From Flavobacterium sp. UGB4466 (GTDB lineage: Bacteria > Bacteroidota > Bacteroidia > Flavobacteriales > Flavobacteriaceae), in assembly GCF_903469665.1 (NCBI RefSeq), contig NZ_CAGKLC010000031.1, positions 1-44,104 of the forward strand: a stretch of DNA of 44,104 nt. The letters are read 5' to 3'. The position numbers were made by a program, and so were the translations under genes. Every line of letters starts with the position of its first letter. Position 1 is the stretch's first letter. The notes under the pieces are model-generated. The model was not told where the DNA came from, did not search any database, and was given only the letters and a program-made list of their open reading frames with translations. This document shows positions 27,175 to 33,940 of the stretch, in pieces.

Positions 27175-28497
27175 ATGAAAAATTCAATCATTATGTTAAG
27201 TGCGGCACTAATGCTCGGCGGAGTGGCTCATGCTCAAAAGGTAGCTTTTGAAGAATACAATTTAGACAACGGTATGCACGTCATTTTACACAATGATCCT
27301 TCTGCTCCGGTTGTGATTACCTCGGTTATGTACCATGTAGGATCAAAAGACGAACGTCCGGACCGAACGGGTTTTGCACATTTCTTTGAACATTTATTAT
27401 TTGAAGGAACTAAAAATATCAAACGCGGCGAATGGATGAAGATTGTTACTGCTAATGGAGGTGTAAACAACGCCAACACTACTGACGACAGAACCTATTA
27501 CTACGAAGTTTTACCTTCGAACAACCTAGAACTTGGCTTATGGATGGAATCGGAAAGATTAATGCATCCGATTATCAATAAAATTGGAGTTGACACTCAA
27601 AACGAAGTGGTTAAGGAAGAAAAAAGACTGCGTTATGACAATCAGCCTTACGGAAACATCTTGCCGGTTGTAAAAGAAAATATGTTCAAAAAACATCCGT
27701 ACCGCTGGACCACTATTGGTTCCATGAAAGATCTGGATGCCGCAACTCTTGAAGAATTTCAGGCATTCAATAAAAAATTCTACACCCCAAACAATGCTGT
27801 TTTAGTGGTGGCAGGTGATTTTGACAAAGCCAAAACAAAAGAATGGATTCAGAAATATTTCGCTCCAATTCCAAAAGGAGAAGAATTAAAAAAACAAACT
27901 TACGTAGAAGAACCAATCAATCAGACCATAAAAGCCACTTACGAAGATCCGAACATTCAGATTCCAATGGTAGTTGCTTCGTACAGAACACCATCGATGA
28001 AAACCAGAGATGCGAGAGTTCTGGATTTGATTTCTTCTTACTTAAGTGATGGAAAAAGCTCTAAACTGTACAAAAAAATTGTAGACGACAAGAAAATGGC
28101 GCTTCAGATTGGAGCAGTAGGATTTAGTCAGGAAGATTACGGAATGTACATTTTATACGGCTTGCCAATGGCTCCTAATACAACAGCCGACATCTTAAAA
28201 GAAATGGACGAAGAAATTGTAAAAATTCAAACGGACTTAATTTCTGAAAAAGATTATCAAAAATTACAAAACAAATTCGATAATAATTTTGTGAATGCCA
28301 ATTCAACAGTAGAAGGAATAGCAGAAAATCTGGCTTCTTTCTATCTGCTTTACGGAGATGTTAATTTGATAAATACCGAGATCGACCTTTATCACTCTAT
28401 CACCAGAGAAGAGATCAGAGAAGTAGCAAAAAAATACCTAAACCCTAACCAGCGTTTAATTTTAGACTATATCCCTTCAACTAAAGCTCAAAACTAA
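27175..28497 (+). CDS. M16 zinc peptidase, catalytic type
   Basis: This is a secreted or periplasmic pitrilysin/processing-peptidase-like enzyme of 440 residues. A signal peptide ends in GGVAHAQ. The inverted zinc motif HFFEH is at 69-73, and Glu149 (VVKEEKRLRYDNQPYG) lies 76 residues later, the canonical third ligand. The C-terminal M16 half (VEEPINQTIKATYEDPNIQIPMVVASYRTP) is present, so both halves of one M16 unit are there. The stop is 11 bp from the next M16 gene. The pair probably forms a heterodimer in which this is the active subunit. Substrates are unknown. Confidence 0.93.
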   Translation: MKNSIIMLSAALMLGGVAHAQKVAFEEYNLDNGMHVILHNDPSAPVVITSVMYHVGSKDERPDRTGFAHFFEHLLFEGTKNIKRGEWMKIVTANGGVNNANTTDDRTYYYEVLPSNNLELGLWMESERLMHPIINKIGVDTQNEVVKEEKRLRYDNQPYGNILPVVKENMFKKHPYRWTTIGSMKDLDAATLEEFQAFNKKFYTPNNAVLVVAGDFDKAKTKEWIQKYFAPIPKGEELKKQTYVEEPINQTIKATYEDPNIQIPMVVASYRTPSMKTRDARVLDLISSYLSDGKSSKLYKKIVDDKKMALQIGAVGFSQEDYGMYILYGLPMAPNTTADILKEMDEEIVKIQTDLISEKDYQKLQNKFDNNFVNANSTVEGIAENLASFYLLYGDVNLINTEIDLYHSITREEIREVAKKYLNPNQRLILDYIPSTKAQN

Positions 28498-28508
28498 GTC
28501 ATCGAATC

Positions 28509-30557
28509 ATGAAAAAAATACATACATTTTTAATCCTTTTATTCCTAACTGGAATTATGCAAGCACAAGACCGTCCACAACCAAAACCAGGCAATTCTCC
28601 TGTAGTCAACATCAAAAAGCCACAAACTTTTGTTTTGGCGAACGGGATGAAAGTTTTGGTGGTTGAAAATCATAAATTACCAAGAGTAAGCTTTACTCTA
28701 ACCCTTGATAACGCTCCTTTTGCAGAAGGAAACAAAAAAGGGGTCGACGAATTAACAAGCGCCTTAATTGGTAACGGAACTAAAAAAACAACAAAAGAAA
28801 CTTTTAACGAAGAGATCGACTTTTACGGAGCAAATATTAATTTTTCTTCATCAGGAGCTTCCGGAAGTTCACTTTCCAAATATTCAGGACGCGTTCTGGA
28901 GCTTTTAGCTGAAGGAGCTTTACAGCCAAACTTCACGCAATCAGAATTTGATAAAGAAAAAGCAAAATTAATCGAAGGACTTAAAGCCGACGAAAAAAGT
29001 GTTCCGGCAATTGCCAGCAGAGTTGTTGACGTTTTAGCGTTTGGAAAAAACCATCCATCCGGAGAATATCTTTCAGAAGCAACAGTGAAAAATGTGACTC
29101 TTGCTGATGTTCAGTCTAATTACGCGACCTATTTTGTTCCTGAAAATGCTTATTTGGTAATCATAGGTGATGTTAAATTTAAAGAAACGAAAGCTGCTGT
29201 AGAAAAACTTTTTAGCGGATGGAAAAAACAGGCTACGCCAAAAAACACCTATCCGGCTCCTGAAAATGCTGCTAAACTTCAAATTGATTTTGTTGACGTT
29301 CCAAATGCAGTTCAATCTGAAATTTCATTGGTGAATACGGTGAATTTGAGAATGAGCGATCCTGATTTCTTCCCTGCTGTGATTGCAAATCAAATTTTAG
29401 GGGGTGATTTCAACAGTTACCTGAACATGAATTTACGTGAAAAACATGGTTGGACGTATGGCGCAAGATCAAGTATCGACGGAGGAAAATATGTAACTAA
29501 ATTCAAAGCTTCTTCTGCCGTTAGAAATACGGTTACGGATAGTGCAGTGGTAGAATTTGTAAAAGAAATCAAAAGAATCAGAACTGAAAAAGTTTCTGAA
29601 GATATTTTGAAAAATGTAAAAGCGGGATATATTGGACGTTTTGTAATGCAGGTTGAAAAACCACAAACTGTTGCACGATATGCTTTAAACATTGAAACAG
29701 AAAAACTTCCTGCCGATTTCTACGAAAAATACATTCAAACCATCAATAGCGTTACTGCCGATGATGTTTATCGTGTTGCCAACAAATATTTCATGCTGGA
29801 CAATATGAGAATCGTAATTGCCGGAAAAGGATCTGATGTACTAACAGGTTTAGAAAAACTTCAAATTCCGATTTTCTATTTCGATAAATACGGAAATCCT
29901 GTTGAAAAACCAGTAACTAAAAAAGAAGTTCCAGCCGGAATTACTGCTAAAACTGTTTTCGAAAACTACCTTAAAGCAATTGGCGGAGAAAAAGTAGTTG
30001 CTACTGTAAAAACACTTTCGATGACAGGATCTACTACTATTCCTCAAGCTCCTTCTCCTTTGACTTTTACTTCTAAATTAGATTCAAAAGGAAAAATGAT
30101 GGTATCTCTTGCGATGGGACCAATGAATTTAATGAAACAGGTTGTAAATGATAAAGGTGCTTATATCGAGCAACAAGGACAACGCAAAAACCTTGAAGGA
30201 AATGATCTTGCCGAAATGAAAGCCAGCGCTGCTCCGTTTGAGGAACTTCAACTTGTAAAAAGAGCCGACTTAAAAGTAGAAAGTATTGAACCAATAAACG
30301 GTAAAGATGCCTACGCAATCAAAGACGGTAAAACAACTTATTTCTATGACGTTGCATCAGGATTAAAACTTGCCGAATCAAAAGTTCGTGAACAAGGCGG
30401 AAAATCAGCAACGCAAATTACCAACTTCAACGATTATAAAGACGTAAAAGGAGTTAAAATTCCTTTCAATATCGTTCAGAACGTAGGTTTTGAGTTAGAC
30501 ATCAAAATGTCTGATATCAAAATCAACGAAGGAGTTTCTGAAGCAGATTTCTTGTAA
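28509..30557 (+). CDS. M16-like peptidase subunit, probably non-catalytic, with an added C-terminal domain
   Basis: This is the second M16 protein of the operon, with 682 residues. It has a signal peptide (ending GIMQAQ). Where the zinc motif should be, the sequence reads VDELTSALIGNGTKK, so HxxEH is missing. The M16 C-terminal half keeps LREKHGWTYGARSS, which in this family completes the partner's active site. After about residue 475 comes an extra 200-residue beta-rich domain (ITAKTVFENYLKAIGGEKVV ... VSEADFL) resembling the LolA-like or lipoprotein-sorting type domains attached to many Bacteroidota zinc proteases. It is best read as the partner subunit of the enzyme encoded just upstream. 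Confidence 0.9.
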   Translation: MKKIHTFLILLFLTGIMQAQDRPQPKPGNSPVVNIKKPQTFVLANGMKVLVVENHKLPRVSFTLTLDNAPFAEGNKKGVDELTSALIGNGTKKTTKETFNEEIDFYGANINFSSSGASGSSLSKYSGRVLELLAEGALQPNFTQSEFDKEKAKLIEGLKADEKSVPAIASRVVDVLAFGKNHPSGEYLSEATVKNVTLADVQSNYATYFVPENAYLVIIGDVKFKETKAAVEKLFSGWKKQATPKNTYPAPENAAKLQIDFVDVPNAVQSEISLVNTVNLRMSDPDFFPAVIANQILGGDFNSYLNMNLREKHGWTYGARSSIDGGKYVTKFKASSAVRNTVTDSAVVEFVKEIKRIRTEKVSEDILKNVKAGYIGRFVMQVEKPQTVARYALNIETEKLPADFYEKYIQTINSVTADDVYRVANKYFMLDNMRIVIAGKGSDVLTGLEKLQIPIFYFDKYGNPVEKPVTKKEVPAGITAKTVFENYLKAIGGEKVVATVKTLSMTGSTTIPQAPSPLTFTSKLDSKGKMMVSLAMGPMNLMKQVVNDKGAYIEQQGQRKNLEGNDLAEMKASAAPFEELQLVKRADLKVESIEPINGKDAYAIKDGKTTYFYDVASGLKLAESKVREQGGKSATQITNFNDYKDVKGVKIPFNIVQNVGFELDIKMSDIKINEGVSEADFL

Positions 30558-30600
30558 GATACTGAGATGCTAAGATACTAAGGTGCTGAGGCGCTAAGAT
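30557..30600. repeat. 8-bp tandem repeat at the end of the M16 operon
   Basis: Five successive 8-bp units of consensus AGRYRCTR (agatactg, agatgcta, agatacta, aggtgctg, aggcgcta) begin in the last base of the stop codon. Confidence 0.8.
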
Positions 30601-30652
30601 TTTTTTTAGGCTTAGTCAGAGTTTAAAACTTTGACTAAGCCTTTTCTTTTTT
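30601..30652 (+). terminator. Terminator after the M16 operon
   Basis: An 11-bp perfect stem (AGGCTTAGTCA with TGACTAAGCCT), extended inward by AGTTT/AACT pairs, is followed by a T-rich run. Confidence 0.9.
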
Positions 30653-30655
30653 TGC

Positions 30656-30864
30656 CAAACAGAGCGAAGTCGAAGCTTTGTCAAACTGAGGCAAAACAAA
30701 GCTTTGTCAGACCAAACGAAATCAAAGCTTTGTCCGGCTGAGCGAAGTCGAAGTTTTGTCCGACTGAGCGAAGTCGAAGTTTTGTCCGGCTGAGCGAAGT
30801 CGAAGCCCCCCCGTTCCAATTGGTACGCCCTTCGACTCCGCTTCCTTCGACTCCGCTCAGGGCG
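30656..30864. repeat. 26-bp tandem array of the CTGAGCGAAGTCGAAG family, closed by inverted copies
   Basis: Six units of exactly 26 bp (30656-30811) share the frame CCGRCTGAGCGAAGTCGAAG plus TTTTGT; units 2 and 3 have drifted. The array ends in a C run and CCAATTGG. Two inverted copies of the core follow (CCTTCGACTCCGCT, to 30864), so the end can fold back on the array. No gene is supported; long open frames here come only from the repeat. Confidence 0.9.
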
Positions 30865-30894
30865 ACAAAACAAAACAAAACAAAACAAAACAAA
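30865..30894. repeat. ACAAA pentamer repeat
   Basis: Six perfect ACAAA units lie next to the minus-strand terminator. On the minus strand they give a U-rich tract after it. Confidence 0.9.
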
Positions 30895-30895
30895 A

Positions 30896-30922
30896 AGAAG
30901 GCTGTCAATTACGACAGCCTTT
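30896..30922 (-). terminator. Terminator of the 77-residue gene
   Basis: A 9-bp stem (AAGGCTGTC with GACAGCCTT) with a 6-nt loop lies just after the stop codon, followed on the minus strand by CTTTTTGTTTTG. Confidence 0.85.
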
Positions 30923-30932
30923 CTTATTTTAA

Positions 30933-31166
30933 TCATTCAACCTCTAAATAAGGACTTAAAATTTCTGCTAATTCATTCAGCCAGTAGAAGCCGTTTTCAA
31001 GGCTTGTTTTGTCTGTCTCAAATGTTTCACATTCTCTCATCATACTTAAAGCAAGCAGATAATTTACTTTTCGAATGGTCTTTGCCATAAATTCAGGATC
31101 TACCGATTTGTTGAAGAAATCAATCAACTTCAATTCTGTTTCTTTCGAAAGGGTGTTTGTACTCAT
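30933..31166 (-). CDS. Small protein of unknown function, 77 residues
   Basis: I do not recognise this family. The sequence begins MSTNTLSKETELKLIDFF and ends in ELAEILSPYLEVE. It is acidic, mostly helical by composition, and has no signal peptide, membrane segment or metal motif, so a small cytoplasmic helical protein is likely. The gene looks real: it has normal codon use, a terminator 11 bp past its stop, and it sits outside the surrounding repeats. Its ATG lies in a 19-bp sequence that is repeated about 125 bp upstream, with a structured segment in between (see the ncRNA entry), so its expression may be controlled in an unusual way. Confidence 0.65.
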   Translation of the reverse strand: MSTNTLSKETELKLIDFFNKSVDPEFMAKTIRKVNYLLALSMMRECETFETDKTSLENGFYWLNELAEILSPYLEVE

Positions 31167-31182
31167 AATCTTAACTTTTAGG
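31164..31182 (-). repeat. 19-bp direct repeat, copy at the start of the 77-residue gene
   Basis: On the minus strand it reads CCTAAAAGTTAAGATTATG. It matches the copy at 31289-31307 at 18 of 19 positions, and both end in ATG. Confidence 0.85.
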
Positions 31183-31193
31183 GAAATATAAAA

Positions 31194-31269
31194 CCCGCAT
31201 AGCTAAGGTGTCCTACGCTGTTAAGAAAGCGTTACGGTCGTTTCCAATCCCGCCACCATACTACACGGG
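31194..31269 (-). ncRNA. Candidate structured leader RNA or small RNA
   Basis: Read on the minus strand, CCCGUGUAG (31269-31261) pairs with CUAUGCGGG (31202-31194) over 9 bp including two G-U pairs. Inside lie GGUG/CACC (31257-31254 with 31210-31207), a small CGG/CCG hairpin (31252-31250 with 31237-31235) and a 5-bp hairpin ACGCU/AGCGU (31232-31228 with 31219-31215). Together they form a three-way junction. On the plus strand the two G-U pairs become A-C mismatches, which favours a minus-strand RNA. The stem is followed by UUUUAUAUUU, so it could also end transcription. I cannot assign a known class. Confidence 0.42.
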
Positions 31270-31291
31270 CAATTTTTTTTTCTAAATTCAT
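31232..31291 (-). CDS. Possible 19-residue upstream open reading frame
   Basis: An ATG inside the upstream copy of the 19-bp repeat opens a frame reading MNLEKKIARVVWWRDWKRP, then a stop. It is basic and has three Trp in four aromatic-rich positions. It overlaps the 5' half of the structured element, as leader peptides in attenuators do. The frame is too short to be sure; it may be only a by-product of the repeat. Confidence 0.25.
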   Translation of the reverse strand: MNLEKKIARVVWWRDWKRP

Positions 31292-31307
31292 AATCTTAAC
31301 TATTAGG
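31289..31307 (-). repeat. 19-bp direct repeat, upstream copy
   Basis: On the minus strand it reads CCTAATAGTTAAGATTATG. With its partner at 31164-31182 it brackets the structured segment. Confidence 0.85.
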
Positions 31308-31377
31308 ACCATAAAGATACCTAAAAATTTTAAATGAGTAAGATTTTTCAGTCAAAATTAAACACAAAACATCGCAT

Positions 31378-31670
31378 GTCATTTCGACGAACGAGAAATC
31401 ACACCAGAATCCCATCCCAATTATCGTCAATCTTTGTCGAATTACGAGTGTGATTTCTCCCTTCGGTCGAAATGACAACTTCACGATAAATCAATGTCAG
31501 GCTGAGCGAAGTCGAAGCCCCCATCCCAATTGTCGTCAATCTTTGTCGAATTACGAGTGTGATTTCTCCCTTCGGTCGAAATGACAACTTCACGATAAAT
31601 CAATGTCAGGCTGAGCGAAGTCGAAGCCCCCATCCCAATTGGCACCCTTCGACTTCGCTGAGGGTAACAT
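31378..31670. repeat. 109-bp tandem repeat with inverted arms
   Basis: Two near-identical 109-bp units (31411-31519 and 31520-31628) are followed by the first 13 bp of a third. Each unit contains GTGATTTCTCCCTTCGGTCG and the core CTGAGCGAAGTCGAAG. An inverted copy of the first part lies before the array (TGTCATTTCGAC, 31378) and an inverted copy of the core lies after it (CTTCGACTTCGCT, near 31650), around CCAATTGG. The reading frames here come from the repeat. The remaining 31310-31377 and 31671-31726 hold nothing I can identify. Confidence 0.92.
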
Positions 31671-31726
31671 TCGCACAAAATCAAAATCACATCTAACCTT
31701 TTACAAATATCATTTCACAGCTAAAC

Positions 31727-32593
31727 TTACTTCTTAGCCGATAAATATACTCCAATCAAAATTATAAAAGCACCAAAAAACTGAATTGGCGTAAGCATTT
31801 CGTTATCCAAAAGCCCCCAGAAAAATGCCACAATCGGAATTAAATACGTTACCGAAGTTGCAAATACAGGCGATGAAATTTGGATTAATTTAAAAAACAA
31901 AACATTCGCAATTCCGGTTCCAAGAACCCCTAAAATCATGACAAACCAAATAGAATGCTGTGTCGCTTCAAGGCTTATTCTTTGCGGAAAATCGGTCGTA
32001 CTCAGAATAAGCAAAGCCGGAATAAGCAATACCGCAAAATTTCCGGTTGTGATGCTGAGCGAATTTAAATCGGATAAGTATTTTTTAATCAGATTGACAT
32101 TTATGGCATAACTAAGCGTTGCGATAACCACCAGAATCACATAATAATAATTTTGTCCCGGATGCGAAGACGCTCCGCTTAAAACCAACAATAAACACCC
32201 CACCAAACCAATAAAAACGCCTAAAACCTGTCTTTTTTGAAATTGGACTCCAAAAATAAGTATCCCTAAAATCAATGTATTTAGAGGGGTAAGCGAGTTC
32301 ATAATGGCTACAATTGAACTGTCGACTTCGGTTTCGGCAATGGCAAAAAGAAAAGCCGGTATAAAAGTTCCGAAGAAAGACGTTATGGCGACAAATTTCC
32401 ACTGACGGCGGGAGATCTTCTTCAAACTTCTGAACCCGACAATCAATAAAAATAAAGCTGCAAAAATAATCCGGAACGAACCTACCTGAACTGCTGTGAG
32501 TCCAACCAAACCTCTTTTGATAAGAATAAAAGAACTTCCCCAGATTAGTGAAAGCACCAATAAATAGGCCCACTTTAATTGTTTTGCATCCAT
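31727..32593 (-). CDS. EamA family (drug/metabolite) transporter
   Basis: This is a predicted inner-membrane exporter of the DMT superfamily with ten hydrophobic helices in two EamA repeats (288 residues). The family start KWAYLLVLSLIWGSSFILIKRGL is followed by the first-repeat end LTPLNTLILGILIFG. The second repeat contains YAINVNLIKKYLSDLNSL and ends SPVFATSVTYLIPIVAFFWGLLDNEMLTPIQFFGAFIILIGVYLS. The substrate cannot be read from the sequence. The gene stands alone; a plus-strand gene starts about 100 bp away in the other direction. Confidence 0.92.
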   Translation of the reverse strand: MDAKQLKWAYLLVLSLIWGSSFILIKRGLVGLTAVQVGSFRIIFAALFLLIVGFRSLKKISRRQWKFVAITSFFGTFIPAFLFAIAETEVDSSIVAIMNSLTPLNTLILGILIFGVQFQKRQVLGVFIGLVGCLLLVLSGASSHPGQNYYYVILVVIATLSYAINVNLIKKYLSDLNSLSITTGNFAVLLIPALLILSTTDFPQRISLEATQHSIWFVMILGVLGTGIANVLFFKLIQISSPVFATSVTYLIPIVAFFWGLLDNEMLTPIQFFGAFIILIGVYLSAKK

Positions 32594-32632
32594 AAAACGT
32601 ATTTTAGTGCAAATTTGTAATAATTTTACGAA

Positions 32633-32659
32633 TTGACCTCTTCCTTTTTACTAATTTTG
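32633..32659 (+). promoter_or_regulatory. Promoter of the heavy-metal-associated lipoprotein gene
   Basis: TTG (32633-32635) is followed after 16 nt by TAATTTTG (32652-32659), close to the TTG / TAnnTTTG consensus. The ATG is 38 nt further on. Confidence 0.6.
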
Positions 32660-32696
32660 CAAAGAACATTTTTTCGCAAATTAAAATCTTAAAAAT

Positions 32697-33074
32697 ATGA
32701 AATTTACAAGAATCATAGCTTCGATTGCTATTGCAGGTTTAGTACTGGTAAGCTGCAAAAAAGAAGAAGATAAAAACCTGGCTAACATCAAAAATATAGA
32801 ATCAGCTCCAAAAGAACACAAAGCAATTGCCGCTGAAAATGTACAGACTTCAAGTTTTAAAATCGAAGGAATGACTTGCGCAATGGGATGTGCCAAAACG
32901 ATCGAGAAAGAATTATCGAATCTGGACGGTGTAGAAAAAGCAACCGTTGATTTTGAGAAAAAAACAGCAACTGTTGTATTTGACAAAACGGTTCAAAACC
33001 AGGAAAATTTAACCAAGACAGTTCAGGCAACCGGAGACGGCAAAACGTATAAAGTTTTAGATATCAAATCGTAA
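32697..33074 (+). CDS. Heavy-metal-associated (HMA) domain lipoprotein
   Basis: This is a small envelope metal-binding protein of 125 residues. The lipoprotein signal ends in LVLVSC (Cys20) and KKEEDK follows. After a linker comes one HMA ferredoxin-like domain (about 53-122). Its metal site reads GMTCAMGCAKTI, with Cys61 and Cys65. Three residues separate the cysteines rather than the two of the standard CxxC site of copper chaperones. It might carry copper or another soft metal in the periplasm. There is no transporter ATPase gene beside it. Confidence 0.9.
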   Translation: MKFTRIIASIAIAGLVLVSCKKEEDKNLANIKNIESAPKEHKAIAAENVQTSSFKIEGMTCAMGCAKTIEKELSNLDGVEKATVDFEKKTATVVFDKTVQNQENLTKTVQATGDGKTYKVLDIKS

Positions 33075-33121
33075 TTTGACGATGGTTCAGTTCTAAAAAG
33101 ACTGACAAAAAATAAATCTTT

Positions 33122-33158
33122 AAACAGTAGTAAACTCAGGCTTGCTACTGTTTTTTTT
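33122..33158 (+). terminator. Terminator after the HMA lipoprotein gene
   Basis: AAACAGTAG pairs with CTACTGTTT around a 14-nt loop, followed by eight T. Confidence 0.85.
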
Positions 33159-33189
33159 ATGAATCATTTCAATACAGCCCTAAAAAACA

Positions 33190-33651
33190 ATGGAACTTAA
33201 ATTTAGCCACATAGACATTTTAGTTAACGACCTGCAATCGGCATGCGACTATTATGCGAAAATCCTCGGAGCAGAGATCTCAAAAAAATTCACCTGGGAG
33301 AGAGATGAATTACACGTTGTATATGCCGTTGTAAAAATTGGTCAGGAACGATTTATGCTGGTTCAGCCTTTTTCCGGAAATCTAAGGAATTTATTGGAAA
33401 CAAAAGGCGAAGGAACAATTTATCGCCACTGCTATTCCACTCCCGACATCGAAGTGGCTTTTGATGAATTGATCAATTCAGGCGTACAGCCAGAGGACGA
33501 GAACGGAAATCCGCTGTCACGAGAAAGTCTTAACACTCCAAGTGGTGTTAGAATCATCTGGCTTCCGAAACGTTTTGGAGAATTCTCGATTGAAATCCTT
33601 GAAGAATCAGGACTTCAACAATTTATGAATGAAGCTTTTTCTGCTTCCTAA
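33190..33651 (+). CDS. VOC family protein (glyoxalase/dioxygenase fold)
   Basis: This is a 153-residue protein of the vicinal-oxygen-chelate superfamily, whose paired beta-alpha-beta-beta-beta modules hold a divalent metal. It starts MELKFSHIDILVNDLQSACDYYAKILGAEISKKF, a typical first module with His7 as a likely metal ligand. The second module runs TIYRHCYSTPDIEVAFDELINSGVQPEDE and ends PSGVRIIWLPKRFGEFSIEILEESG, with a final Glu as a likely ligand. The family covers isomerases, lyases and resistance proteins, so no reaction can be assigned. It has its own position after a terminator; no promoter match was found. Confidence 0.85.
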   Translation: MELKFSHIDILVNDLQSACDYYAKILGAEISKKFTWERDELHVVYAVVKIGQERFMLVQPFSGNLRNLLETKGEGTIYRHCYSTPDIEVAFDELINSGVQPEDENGNPLSRESLNTPSGVRIIWLPKRFGEFSIEILEESGLQQFMNEAFSAS

Positions 33652-33696
33652 GTTGTGGAAAATAAAACTCGGGGGCCATATCGTGTAAATCTGCTT

Positions 33697-33779
33697 TTGC
33701 CCCTTCAGGGCAATACTCCCCATTTATTTAGTTCATAGTGCGTTGCACTATGCTCGTTTTTCTTTTGGGCTTTCAGCCC
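33697..33779. repeat. Three hairpins in a row, REP-like element
   Basis: TTGCCC/GGGCAA (33697-33713), the perfect 8-bp CATAGTGC/GCACTATG (33734-33752) and GGGCT/AGCCC (33767-33779) follow at short distances in a gap with no gene. The set looks like a dispersed palindromic unit; no transposase gene is nearby. Confidence 0.6.
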
Positions 33780-33884
33780 GCTTCATCCGCAATTTTTATA
33801 CCTGATCGTAAATTTTCTCAGTTCACAGGTTTACGGATTGATCCAAAATTCAGCCTTTACAAACCCAAAAAGGCTTTCAAATAA

Positions 33885-33920
33885 AATGCCCCCAAATAGT
33901 ATTTAACTTTTTGAGGGCAG
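33885..33920 (-). terminator. Terminator after gldD
   Basis: TGCCC-CAAA pairs with TTTTG-GGGCA across about 17 nt and is followed on the minus strand by a U-rich run. It closes the ssb-gldE-gldD unit. Confidence 0.65.
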
Positions 33921-33940
33921 TATAAAATCAAGTCTATCGT

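Noticed and set aside
30656..30811. Six regular 26-bp repeats considered as a CRISPR array
   Set aside because: The units are directly adjacent with no unique spacers, and no cas gene is nearby.
30616..30936. Minus-strand open frames of 75-106 codons
   Set aside because: They are read through the 26-bp repeat array and contain its repeated peptide; they have no independent coding signal.
31194..31269. Structured segment considered as an integron attC site
   Set aside because: The flanking GTTAAGA only resembles the attC core, the fold is a junction rather than one long hairpin, and no integrase or cassette array is present.
31296..31690. Minus-strand frames beginning MKLSFRPKGEIT
   Set aside because: They are produced by the 109-bp repeat and its inverted arm; the same peptide recurs with each unit.
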